Source: Variovorax soli NBRC 106424 (GTDB lineage Bacteria; Pseudomonadota; Gammaproteobacteria; Burkholderiales; Burkholderiaceae_C). Taken from it: DNA of 32,482 bases. The stretch spans positions 1 to 32,482 of the forward strand of contig NZ_BCUU01000058.1 in assembly GCF_001591385.1 (NCBI RefSeq), in the 5' to 3' direction. Of this stretch, positions 1 to 7,124 are shown piece after piece (position 1 is the first letter of the stretch; the number at the start of each line of letters is the position of its first letter). The notes beneath the pieces were generated by a model that ran no database searches, was not told the origin of the DNA, and saw only the letters and a list, made by a program, of their open reading frames with translations. Made by a program: the position numbers and the translations under genes.

Positions 1-149
1 CCCACGTCGAGCAGGCGCTGGCCGGCGCGCACGCCGGCATGGCGCAGCAGCCGCGCCGCGGGAATGGTGGTCACCGCCTCGAGCGGTGCGAACAGGGCCC
101 AGCCTTCGCGCTGGGCGGCCTTGAGTTGGGCAAACGGGTCGCTGGACAT
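1..149 (-). CDS. SAM-dependent methyltransferase, N-terminal part (cut by window edge)
   Basis: Only the first 49 codons are present; the rest lies left of the window. The start ATG (147-149) has a GGAGG-containing leader just upstream (gene-strand sense). The visible protein begins MSSDPFAQLKAAQREGWALF and ends in RLLDVG, which matches motif I (the SAM-binding glycine loop) of class I methyltransferases, preceded by the usual helix. The 'W-x-LFAPLE..T...A..L' lead-in is typical of UbiE/COQ5-like small-molecule methyltransferases. The substrate cannot be told. It is transcribed leftwards, in the same direction as the persulfide dioxygenase gene, with about 65 bases between them, so it may be the last part of that operon. 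Confidence 0.6.
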   Translation of the reverse strand, partial: MSSDPFAQLKAAQREGWALFAPLEAVTTIPAARLLRHAGVRAGQRLLDV

Positions 150-214
150 GGTGGTGCCTCCTCGCTGTTCACTGGATGAATCGGTTGAACAAGCTTCGCG
201 GGCCGCTGCCAGTG

Positions 215-1255
215 TCAGGGCCCTGGGCCTTCCTTGAGCGGGTAGCCTGCCTCGCGCCAGGCCTTCATGCCGCCGTCGAGCGCCACGGCGTGCGCAAAGC
301 CCAGGTCGCGCAAAGTGGCTGCCGCCAGCGTGGAGATGTAGCCCAGCTCGCAGCAGGCCAGGATGCGCCGCGTGGGGTCGGGCAGGTCCTGGTTCACGCG
401 CAGCTCGAGCTGGCCGCGCGGCAGCAGGCGGGCGCCGGGCACATGGCCTTTCTCGTAGGCCTCGCGCTCGCGCACGTCGAGCACGATCAGGTCGTCTTCC
501 TCGGCTTCCACCCGCGCCTTCAGCTCGGCCAGCGACATGAAGGGCACGCTGGCCGTGGCCTGGGCCAGCAGCGAGGCCACGGTCTTGCCGCCGCTCATGT
601 TGGTGCGCAGCGCCTCGGTGATGTGGGTGGGCATGGTGAGGTTGAGCTGGCGCATCATGTCCACGAACTCGGCGCGCTCGCGCTTTTGCAGGCGCGGGTT
701 GGCGGCCAGCTCGTCGCCGATGGTGGAGTGGCTGCGGCCCTTGTAGTCGTGCGCGGGATAGACCTTCAGCGCCGGATCGAGCTTGAGCAGCTTGTTGAAC
801 AGGCTGTCGTAGAGCTGCTCGGGGTCGCCGCTGGGCAGGTCGGTGCGGCCGGTGCCGCCGATGAGCAGCGTGTCGCCGGTGAACACCCGGTCTTCCACCT
901 GCAGGCACATCGAGTCGGCCGTGTGGCCGGGGGTGTGCAGGGCGGTGAGGCGCAGCTTGCCCAGCACCAGCATCTCGCCGTCGGCCAGGTGCATGTCCAC
1001 GAAGGGCGCCGGGCTTTTGCGGTGCATGACCACCGGCACGTTCAGCTGGCGGGCCAGTTCCTTGGTGGCCGAGAAGTGGTCGGCATGCGTGTGCGTGTCG
1101 ATCAGGTAGCGGATGCGCACGCTGTCCCTGTTGGCCAGCGCCAGGTAGTGGTCGATCTGGCGCAGCTCCGGGTCGATCAGCGCGGCCACGCAGGTCTCTG
1201 CGCAGCCCACCAGGTACGACTGGCAGCCGTCGGTCGCGATCTGCTCGAAGATCAT
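215..1255 (-). CDS. Persulfide dioxygenase-rhodanese fusion (MBL-fold)
   Basis: A 346-residue protein with an N-terminal metallo-beta-lactamase domain (about 1-230) and a C-terminal rhodanese domain (about 240-346). The MBL part has THTHADH (54-60), HTPGH (107-111), TGDTLLIGG with Asp128, and PAHDY (167-171), which is the ETHE1/Blh pattern of mononuclear-iron persulfide dioxygenases. Such enzymes oxidise glutathione persulfide to sulfite. The rhodanese part carries LDVREREAYEKGHVPGA and a catalytic loop around Cys302 (CCELGYIS) that lacks the usual arginine. Fusions of this architecture (PRF) are known in Burkholderiales, where the rhodanese domain moves sulfane sulfur between glutathione and thiosulfate. 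The start at 1255 was chosen because an upstream extension would run into the peroxiredoxin gene. It follows that gene by 28 bases and is probably co-transcribed. Confidence 0.88.
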   Translation of the reverse strand: MIFEQIATDGCQSYLVGCAETCVAALIDPELRQIDHYLALANRDSVRIRYLIDTHTHADHFSATKELARQLNVPVVMHRKSPAPFVDMHLADGEMLVLGKLRLTALHTPGHTADSMCLQVEDRVFTGDTLLIGGTGRTDLPSGDPEQLYDSLFNKLLKLDPALKVYPAHDYKGRSHSTIGDELAANPRLQKRERAEFVDMMRQLNLTMPTHITEALRTNMSGGKTVASLLAQATASVPFMSLAELKARVEAEEDDLIVLDVREREAYEKGHVPGARLLPRGQLELRVNQDLPDPTRRILACCELGYISTLAAATLRDLGFAHAVALDGGMKAWREAGYPLKEGPGP

Positions 1256-1283
1256 GATGCGTCCAGCGGCTGCGCCGAGGGGG

Positions 1284-1943
1284 TCAACCCGGCTGCTTGA
1301 CCACGCGCAGGTAGGGCTTGGGCGACTTCCAGCCCTCGGGGAAGAGCTTCTTGGCGTCTTCGTCCGACACCGAGCCGGCAATGATCACGTCGTCGCCGTG
1401 CTTCCAGTTCACCGGCGTGGCCACCTTGTGCGCCGCGGTGAGCTGCATGGAGTCGAGCACGCGCAGGATCTCGTCGAAGTTGCGGCCGGTGGTCATCGGG
1501 TAGGTGAGCATCAGCTTGATCTTCTTGTCCGGCCCGATGATGAACACCGAGCGCACCGTGGCGTTGGTGGCGGCGGTGCGGCCGTCGGAGGTGCCGGGCT
1601 CTTCGGCCGGCAGCATGTTGTAGAGCTTGGCCACGTTCAGGTCGGTGTCGCCGATCATCGGGTACTTGGGCCGGTGCCCCTGGGTTTCCTCGATGTCGTT
1701 GGCCCACTTGTCGTGCGCGTCCACCGGGTCGATCGACAGGCCGATCAGCTTGGCATTGCGCTTGGTGAACTCGGGCTCGATCTTGGCCATGTAGCCCAGC
1801 TCGGTGGTGCACACCGGCGTGAAGTCCTTCGGGTGCGAAAAAAGGATCGCCCACTTGTCGCCGATCCAGTCGTGGAACTTGATCGGGCCCTGCGTGGTGT
1901 TGGCCGTGAAGTCGGGCGCGGTGTCATTGATGCGAAGGGACAT
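1284..1943 (-). CDS. 1-Cys peroxiredoxin (Prx6 type)
   Basis: A 219-residue thioredoxin-fold peroxidase that reduces hydrogen peroxide and organic hydroperoxides in the cytoplasm. The N-terminal AhpC/TSA domain contains the peroxidatic motif FTPVCTTE with Cys45, followed by the downstream conserved stretch TNATVRSVFIIGPDKKIKL. The C-terminal 1-Cys-Prx extension (about 160-219) ends in the family-typical PKPYLRVVKQP. No resolving cysteine is evident, which fits the 1-Cys mechanism. Length matches the family. The ATG at 1943 has AAGGAG eight bases upstream, which settles the start. It is the first gene of a probable two-gene unit with the persulfide dioxygenase-rhodanese fusion, which suggests a shared role in oxidant and reactive-sulfur stress. 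Confidence 0.93.
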   Translation of the reverse strand: MSLRINDTAPDFTANTTQGPIKFHDWIGDKWAILFSHPKDFTPVCTTELGYMAKIEPEFTKRNAKLIGLSIDPVDAHDKWANDIEETQGHRPKYPMIGDTDLNVAKLYNMLPAEEPGTSDGRTAATNATVRSVFIIGPDKKIKLMLTYPMTTGRNFDEILRVLDSMQLTAAHKVATPVNWKHGDDVIIAGSVSDEDAKKLFPEGWKSPKPYLRVVKQPG

Positions 1944-2133
1944 GGCTACTCCTTTTGCGGATGTGGATGAACGAATCTGGCTTGGGCCGCGGTGTGGCGG
2001 GCACCGGCGGAGCAGCAAGAAAGTACACCACTTTCTGCTGAGGTGAACAAGCGCTTCGTTATTAGCAAATGCCTTGACGCACGGCGTTTTCGGGCGCGCA
2101 GCCGCATGCCGGCGAGGCCGGCCGGTGGGGGAG

Positions 2134-3132
2134 TCAGTCGCCCTTGCCCTTGTTCCGCTCGCTCAGGAATTCGAGCGCCGCCTGCCAGGTCTGCGGCGAG
2201 TTCAGGATGCCCAGGTGGCTGCTGCGCAGGATCGGGTCGTAGACGCCCTGGCCGGTGAGCACGATCTCGCGCGCGCCGCGCAGGCTGGCGCTCTTGGAGA
2301 AGTCGGTCGGCTGGCCGAAGGAGTCGACCGCGGGCACCGGCGCCACCACGCCGTCCTGCACCGGGAAGTAGACAAAGCTCGCGTCGCCGTTGCGCACCAC
2401 CAGCACGCGCACCGGCCCCTCGTTCCCGGCGCCGCCGCTGCGGCCGTTGAGCAGCTTCAGGAAGGGCGTGTCGGGCGAGCCGAGTTCCTGGCAGACCTCG
2501 CTCGCCGGGGTGAAGCCGCCGGCCGCGGGCGCACGCCAGTAGTTGGCGGCGTCGGGCGAGCAATTGATGATGCCGTGGTTGGGCCCGTCGATGGCCACGA
2601 AGCGGCGCACCAGGTGTTTCGCCTCGTCCTGCCGCATCCATTCGCGCGCCAGCGTCACGCCCAGGCTGTGGCCCACGATGTCGACCTGCTTGGCCCCGGT
2701 GAAATCCATGACGGCCCGGATGAAGCGCCGCAGGTCGGGCACGTTGGCCGCGTTGGTGTGGGCGATGCTGGAGCGGCGTGTCTGGTCGCCGGCCAGGTCG
2801 CACTGGTCGCCCTGGTAGCCCACGCCCCACAGCTCGCTGGGGGCGTAGCCGTTGTCGGCAAAGTACTGCGCGAGCGCCTGCACGCGGCCGTAGGGGTTGC
2901 AGGCGGTGGGAAAGGGCGTGTCGTTGTTGCCGTGGATGAAGATGACCGGTGTGCGCGCAACCGGCCCGGCCGCGCCGAAGCCGATCAGCGGCCTGGCCAG
3001 CGAGGTGTCTTCGATGGCCGGGAAACCGGGCGGCAGCGTGTTGCCCACCAGCCCCGCCGCGTGTGCGGCGGTGGTCGCGGCAACGAGGGTTGCCAGTGCG
3101 GCGGCGTGTCGAATGCAGCGGGCGTTCTTCAT
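2134..3132 (-). CDS. Secreted alpha/beta hydrolase, class-2 lipase / PHA depolymerase-like
   Basis: A 332-residue protein with a Sec signal peptide (charged MKNARCIRH, hydrophobic core, likely cut after AHA near residue 25). The mature part is an alpha/beta hydrolase: PVIFIHGNND (62-71, oxyanion-hole region), the nucleophile elbow DIVGHSLGVTLAREW with Ser156, and SSHLGIL near the C terminus supplying the likely catalytic His. The acid may be the Asp of QDGVVAP, which is uncertain. The pattern around Ser156 resembles bacterial class-2 lipases and the PhaZ7-type extracellular PHB depolymerase. Several cysteines could form disulfides outside the cytoplasm. It follows the catabolic operon at a spacing of 86 bases. 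Whether it belongs to that pathway is unclear; ester release from a polymer or lipid is the safer reading. Confidence 0.78.
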   Translation of the reverse strand: MKNARCIRHAAALATLVAATTAAHAAGLVGNTLPPGFPAIEDTSLARPLIGFGAAGPVARTPVIFIHGNNDTPFPTACNPYGRVQALAQYFADNGYAPSELWGVGYQGDQCDLAGDQTRRSSIAHTNAANVPDLRRFIRAVMDFTGAKQVDIVGHSLGVTLAREWMRQDEAKHLVRRFVAIDGPNHGIINCSPDAANYWRAPAAGGFTPASEVCQELGSPDTPFLKLLNGRSGGAGNEGPVRVLVVRNGDASFVYFPVQDGVVAPVPAVDSFGQPTDFSKSASLRGAREIVLTGQGVYDPILRSSHLGILNSPQTWQAALEFLSERNKGKGD

Positions 3133-3170
3133 CGGCGGGCTCCTTCGTGGGCGCGGGGCATGATGCCGAT

Positions 3171-3195
3171 GAAAGGAGGCGCTGACAAGGCGCCT
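3171..3195 (-). terminator. Weak hairpin after the catabolic operon
   Basis: A six-base-pair inverted repeat (AGGCGC at 3177-3182 with GCGCCT at 3190-3195) lies between the last catabolic gene and the lipase gene. Read on the minus strand it is followed by CCTTTC, a poor T-tract. It may act as a weak terminator separating the lipase from the operon. The stem is short, so confidence is low. Confidence 0.3.
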
Positions 3196-3218
3196 TATGC
3201 CTTCTGGCCGATGCGCTG

Positions 3219-3971
3219 TCAGATCACCGTCTCGTGCGCGTAGCCGCGCACATCCATCTCGAACTCCAGGCCCACGACGGGCGGGCGCGCGTAGTTCCAC
3301 ACCAGCCCGCCGGCGCCGGCGCCGCGGCGGGCCAGTTCGTCCCCCACCAGGTGGCCGATGTTCTGCACGGTGTAGAGCTGGGTGGACACCGCATCGGCCC
3401 AGCCCACGCCCAGGGCCGCCATGCGGCGCTCCATGGTGTCGGCGACGAAAGCCACCTTGGTGCGCAGCCCTTCGGGCGAGGTGTCGCCCAGTGCGATGAC
3501 GCGCTCGCGCGCCGGCGCATTGCCCGTGTGCGCATCGGCGCTGCCCGAGAGCTGGAACGTGGTGCGGGCCTGGTCGGACGGCACGGAGTAGGTGAAGGCG
3601 AACATGCGCGACTCGCCGGGCTTGTCGTACATCGGGCACACGTTGGTGCGCGCGACGGGGTTGACGCCGTCCTTGTAGAGGCCCCAGCGCTCCAGCGTTT
3701 TCACGTAGTGGGTGTTGAACTCGATGAAGCCCTGGTCGCTGAACGGATCGGGCGAGCGCAGCTCGCACTGCGCAAAGGCGGTGGTGGGGCGGCCGACCTT
3801 CGCCAGGTGCGCCTCGACGGCGGCAAAGGCCTCGGCCATGGGCAGGGGATGGATGAAGCGGACGCGCTCCAGCGCAAAGCCGGGCTCGGCCGCGACGCCG
3901 CCTGAATACTGGAAGACGGAAGGCAGGTAGCGATAGCCGCCGGCGGCGAACACGGTGGTGGATTCGGACAT
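3219..3971 (-). CDS. CnbZ-like 2-aminomuconate-type deaminase
   Basis: A 250-residue cytoplasmic protein without signal or membrane segments. Recognisable stretches are YRYLPSVFQYSGGVAAEPGF (13-32), CELRSPDPFSDQGFIEFN, NPVARTNVCPMYDKPGESRM and the C-terminal VWNYARPPVVGLEFEMDVRG. I recall this pattern from the family annotated 2-amino-5-chloromuconate deaminase CnbZ, described from chloronitrobenzene-degrading Comamonas; the match is from memory of the family. Such enzymes release ammonia from an aminomuconate produced by extradiol cleavage of an aminophenol-type ring. That role fits directly beside an extradiol dioxygenase and a FAH-family hydrolase. The gene follows the FAH-family gene by 41 bases and has a GGAG site ahead of its ATG. 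The substrate here is not known, and a RidA-like imine deaminase role is an alternative. Confidence 0.6.
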   Translation of the reverse strand: MSESTTVFAAGGYRYLPSVFQYSGGVAAEPGFALERVRFIHPLPMAEAFAAVEAHLAKVGRPTTAFAQCELRSPDPFSDQGFIEFNTHYVKTLERWGLYKDGVNPVARTNVCPMYDKPGESRMFAFTYSVPSDQARTTFQLSGSADAHTGNAPARERVIALGDTSPEGLRTKVAFVADTMERRMAALGVGWADAVSTQLYTVQNIGHLVGDELARRGAGAGGLVWNYARPPVVGLEFEMDVRGYAHETVI

Positions 3972-4012
3972 GGCAATACTCCAGGAAAGAACAAGAGGGG
4001 AAGGCGCTTCGC

Positions 4013-4873
4013 TCAGTGCGGCTGCGCCTGCAAGGGGTTTCTCAGCACGCCGAGGCCTTCGATCTCGACCTCCACGACATCGCCCGCGCGCATCCAGGCC
4101 GGCGGCGTGCGCGACTGGCCCACGCCGGCGGGCGTGCCCATGGCGATCACGTCGCCGGGCTCCAGGGTCATGGCATCGCTCAGCAGGGCGATGGTTTCCG
4201 CCACGCCCCAGATCATGTCGGTGGTGCTGGCGTCCTGCATCACCTGGCCGTTCAGGCGGCACTGGATGCGCAGGCCTTGCGCGCCCGGCGGCACGTCGTC
4301 GGCCGTGACCAGCACCGGGCCGAAGCCGCCGGTGGCATCGAAGTTCTTGCCGATGGTCCACTGCGGCGTGCGCTTCTGGTAGTCGCGCACCGAGATGTCG
4401 TTGAAGCAGGCGTAGCCGAACACGTAGTCGAGCGCCTTGACCTGCGGCAGGTGGCGGGGCACGCGCCGGCCGATGACCACGGCAAGTTCCGCCTCGTAGT
4501 CCAGGCGCTCGGAAACGCGCGGCACCAGCGCCGGCTGCCCATGGCCCATGAGCGAGGAGGCGGCACGCAGGAAGAGCCAGGGGTACTCGGGCTTGTCCCG
4601 CCCGCCCTCCTTGGCATGGTCGAAGTAGTTCAGGCCCAGGCAGACGATCTTCCCAGGCTCGGCGATGAGCGGAGCGAAGGATTGCTGCGCCAGGGGCAGC
4701 CTCTCGGCGCCCGATGCGGCGCGTGCCAGCGCGTGGAAGTCGACGCCCTGCGCGAGCGCCTGGCGAAGGTCGGCCGGCAGATGGGGGTCGAGCTGGTTCA
4801 GGTCGATCAGCGCGTCGCCGTCGACCAGGCCCAGCCTGGGTTCGCCGTTGCGAAGGAATGTGGTCAGTTGCAT
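4013..4873 (-). CDS. Fumarylacetoacetate hydrolase (FAH) family protein
   Basis: A 286-residue protein with a short N-terminal domain (about 1-75) and the FAH catalytic domain from about 76. Visible family marks are KIVCLGLNYFDHAKE, the metal-binding DYEAELAVVIGR (Glu residues), the Asp of CFNDISVRDYQ, KNFDATGGFGP, and MGTPAGVG near the C terminus. FAH-family enzymes use a divalent metal to hydrolyse or decarboxylate 2-oxo/enol acids such as fumarylpyruvate, oxalocrotonate or acylpyruvates. Here it probably handles a late ring-cleavage product. It sits between the GGT-like gene (43-base gap) and the CnbZ-like deaminase. Sequence alone does not separate hydrolase, decarboxylase and hydratase activity. 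Confidence 0.85.
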   Translation of the reverse strand: MQLTTFLRNGEPRLGLVDGDALIDLNQLDPHLPADLRQALAQGVDFHALARAASGAERLPLAQQSFAPLIAEPGKIVCLGLNYFDHAKEGGRDKPEYPWLFLRAASSLMGHGQPALVPRVSERLDYEAELAVVIGRRVPRHLPQVKALDYVFGYACFNDISVRDYQKRTPQWTIGKNFDATGGFGPVLVTADDVPPGAQGLRIQCRLNGQVMQDASTTDMIWGVAETIALLSDAMTLEPGDVIAMGTPAGVGQSRTPPAWMRAGDVVEVEIEGLGVLRNPLQAQPH

Positions 4874-4916
4874 GGATCTCTTGCGGTCCGAAAAAAAGTG
4901 AAAGCGAAGGAGGGGG

Positions 4917-6467
4917 TTACCAGGCCAGCGCGGTGGCCTGCCGGCGGCTGTCGGCGGCCGCCTCGATGGCGCCGTCGGCGGTTCTGCGCACCACCTTGGC
5001 CGAGCCGAAATAGAACTCGTGCTGCGAGTTCTCCTGCACATCGAGTCCGGCGCCCCGAAGCGCCTGCGCCACGTGGCCGGGCATGCCCGGCTCCAGCAGC
5101 ACGGCGCCGTCGCGCGACAGGCTCCAGCGCGGGCGGCTCACCAGTTCGCCCAGCGTGAGGCTCCGGCCCAGCGCCCCTGTGGCGATCTGGTAGCCCGTGG
5201 TGGTCTGGCTCACGCCGCCGGGCGAGATGCCGGCCAGGCAGGCGCGCCCTTGCCCGTCGAGCACCAGCCACGGGTTGAGCGTGTGCGAAGGCCGCACGCC
5301 CGGTCTGACGGCGTTGACATCGCCCGGCACGTTGGAGAAGTCGAACATCCGGTTGTTCAGCAGGATGCCCGTGCCCGGATCGACCGCGCCGCTGCCGAAG
5401 GGCTGGAACACGCTCTGCAGCATGGCCAGCGCATTGCCTTGCGCATCCATGGCCACGAAGCCGGTGGTGTCGCCCACGCCGGCGCGGCTGGCACGAAACG
5501 CCGCCAGGTGCTGCGGCGCGGCGTTGCCTGGTGCGGCCACGCCGAAATCCGACGGGCTGGCCCCCGAGCGCTCGAAGTCGCCGATGCGGCGGCGCCCCTG
5601 GGCAATGACGGCGATGGCGGCCTGTATCGCGGCCGGCATGTCGATCCCGTCATCCGGCCGGCCGGCGCACTCCCAGCGCGCGAGCTGCTGCAGCATGAGC
5701 ACGCCCACGGAGTTGGGCGGCATCACGTGCACGGTGCCCGCGCCCGCCGGTGCGGACCAGGCATCGACCCAGTCGGCCTGCGCGCGCTCGAAATCCTCCG
5801 CGGCGAACAGCCCGCCATTGGCTTGCGAGAAGCGAACCAAGCTCTGCGCGGCAGGGCCGGCGTAGAAGCCCTGCTCGCCTTCGCTGGCCACCGCGCGCAG
5901 CACGGCGCCAAGGCGCGGCTGCACCAGGCGCTGCCCGGCAGCCAGCGGCCGGCCCTGCGGCAGCATGAACGGCGCGAAGCCCGGTTGCGATCTCACGCGG
6001 GCATCGGCCAGCGCCAGGTTGCGCACAAGCTCCTCGGGCGCGGCAATCCCTTGCTCGGCCAGCCGGATGGCCGGCGCGAGCAGATCGTTCAGCGCCATGC
6101 GGCCGAAGCGTTCGTGGGCACGGGCCCACAGGCGCACGAGCGTGGGCACCACGGCCGCACGCACGCCCCGCTGCGGCATGCCGTCCGCGAACAGTGCGCC
6201 ATCGGCGGCCAGCGGCGCGCGCCCGCTGCCGTTGAGCGCATGCACGCGTCCGCTCTTCGCATCGAAGAAAAGCATCATGGCGCAGCCGCCGAGCGAGCTG
6301 GCATGCGGCAGCGCCACTGCGAGCACGGCCGAAGCCGTGACCATGGCGTCGACCAGCGAGCCGCCCGCGGCCATGCATTGCTGCGCGTGCAGCGTGGCCA
6401 GGTGGTGGCCGCTGACCACGGCGCCCTCGTTGCCGTAGACGCTCTTGGGCCGCGCGTTGGCGATCAT
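4917..6467 (-). CDS. Gamma-glutamyltransferase-family Ntn hydrolase, probable amidohydrolase
   Basis: A 516-residue member of the GGT family. It has AVVSGHHLATLHAQQCMAAG near the N terminus (large-subunit start), GSGRAP (81-86) with the conserved Arg, and the small-subunit start GDTTGFVAMDAQGNALA, where Thr334 is the expected autocatalytic cleavage point and nucleophile. The oxyanion region SPGGVSQTTTGYQIATG is also present. Unlike typical periplasmic GGTs, no signal peptide is seen, so it is probably cytoplasmic. The ATG overlaps the stop of the CoxG-type gene as ATGA, implying translational coupling within the catabolic operon. GGT-family enzymes also include the oxamate amidohydrolase HpxW and acylases, so a pathway amidase is a better guess here than glutathione turnover. 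This functional reading is inference. Confidence 0.82.
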   Translation of the reverse strand: MIANARPKSVYGNEGAVVSGHHLATLHAQQCMAAGGSLVDAMVTASAVLAVALPHASSLGGCAMMLFFDAKSGRVHALNGSGRAPLAADGALFADGMPQRGVRAAVVPTLVRLWARAHERFGRMALNDLLAPAIRLAEQGIAAPEELVRNLALADARVRSQPGFAPFMLPQGRPLAAGQRLVQPRLGAVLRAVASEGEQGFYAGPAAQSLVRFSQANGGLFAAEDFERAQADWVDAWSAPAGAGTVHVMPPNSVGVLMLQQLARWECAGRPDDGIDMPAAIQAAIAVIAQGRRRIGDFERSGASPSDFGVAAPGNAAPQHLAAFRASRAGVGDTTGFVAMDAQGNALAMLQSVFQPFGSGAVDPGTGILLNNRMFDFSNVPGDVNAVRPGVRPSHTLNPWLVLDGQGRACLAGISPGGVSQTTTGYQIATGALGRSLTLGELVSRPRWSLSRDGAVLLEPGMPGHVAQALRGAGLDVQENSQHEFYFGSAKVVRRTADGAIEAAADSRRQATALAW

Positions 6468-7123
6468 GCGGCGGCGCGCATCAGCAGCAGGGCCACGAGG
6501 GTGCCGACGAAGGAGCCGGCCGCGCAGCCGAGGGCCACGCGCCAGGCCATGCCGTCGAGCGCGAGGCGCAAGCCGTGTGCATCGGGGGCGCTCCATGCGG
6601 GGCCGGTTGCCGCGATGGATGCCGGCGTTGGTGCAGCCTGTGCGGCGGGCGCAGGCGCCTGCGTGGTGTCCGGCGCTGCCTGGCTGCCGCTCAAGGCGCG
6701 CGCCACGTTGGCGAAGAATTCTTCCGAGAACTTGCGCGCGGTGCTGTCGATCAGCCGCGACCCCAGCTGCGCGATGCGGCCGGTGATCTCGGTCTGCGCC
6801 GCGTAGTCCAGCTGCGTGCCGCCCTGTACCTCGGTCAGCCGCACCTGCACGCGCCCGGTGGCCGAGCCGGCCACGCCGCCCGAGCCGCCGCCCTGCAGCA
6901 CATAGGACTCGGGCGCCACCACGTCGAGCTTCTTCACCTGCACGTTGAAATGGACCTTGATGGGGCCGACCGCGGAGGTGAGCTCCATCTCCAGCTCGTC
7001 GGGCCGGGGCTCGGCCACGCGCCGGCAGCCCGGCACGGCGGCCTGCAGGAAGGCCGGGTCGTTCAGCGCCTGCCACACCCGCTCGCGGGGCAGGGCGAGG
7101 ATCTTGGTTCCCTCGATCAGCAT
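6464..7123 (-). CDS. CoxG-type SRPBCC membrane-anchored protein (molybdenum hydroxylase accessory)
   Basis: A 219-residue protein starting with the CoxG/SRPBCC pattern: MLIEGTKILALPRERVWQAL, then LNDPAFLQAAVPGC and YAAQTEITGRIAQLGSRLID before residue 135. A proline/alanine-rich linker (about 150-180) leads to a C-terminal hydrophobic helix (about 195-216) that would anchor it in the inner membrane. CoxG in carboxydotrophs recruits the CO dehydrogenase to the membrane, and homologues occur with many molybdenum hydroxylase operons. Here it would link the molybdenum hydroxylase to the electron-transfer chain. The start at 7123 lies one base after the stop of the monooxygenase gene, and its stop overlaps the GGT-like start. 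Confidence 0.87.
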   Translation of the reverse strand: MLIEGTKILALPRERVWQALNDPAFLQAAVPGCRRVAEPRPDELEMELTSAVGPIKVHFNVQVKKLDVVAPESYVLQGGGSGGVAGSATGRVQVRLTEVQGGTQLDYAAQTEITGRIAQLGSRLIDSTARKFSEEFFANVARALSGSQAAPDTTQAPAPAAQAAPTPASIAATGPAWSAPDAHGLRLALDGMAWRVALGCAAGSFVGTLVALLLMRAAA

Positions 7124-7124
7124 C

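Noticed and set aside
2134..3132. PhaZ7-type extracellular PHB depolymerase as a firm call
   Set aside because: The nucleophile elbow here is GHSLG while PhaZ7 uses AHSMG as I recall, and no substrate-binding features could be verified. A general lipase/esterase call is safer.
5019..6806. A 595-codon open frame on the plus strand, opposite the GGT-like gene
   Set aside because: Same shadow effect of third-position GC; no family match, and the minus-strand gene has catalytic motifs and coupled starts.
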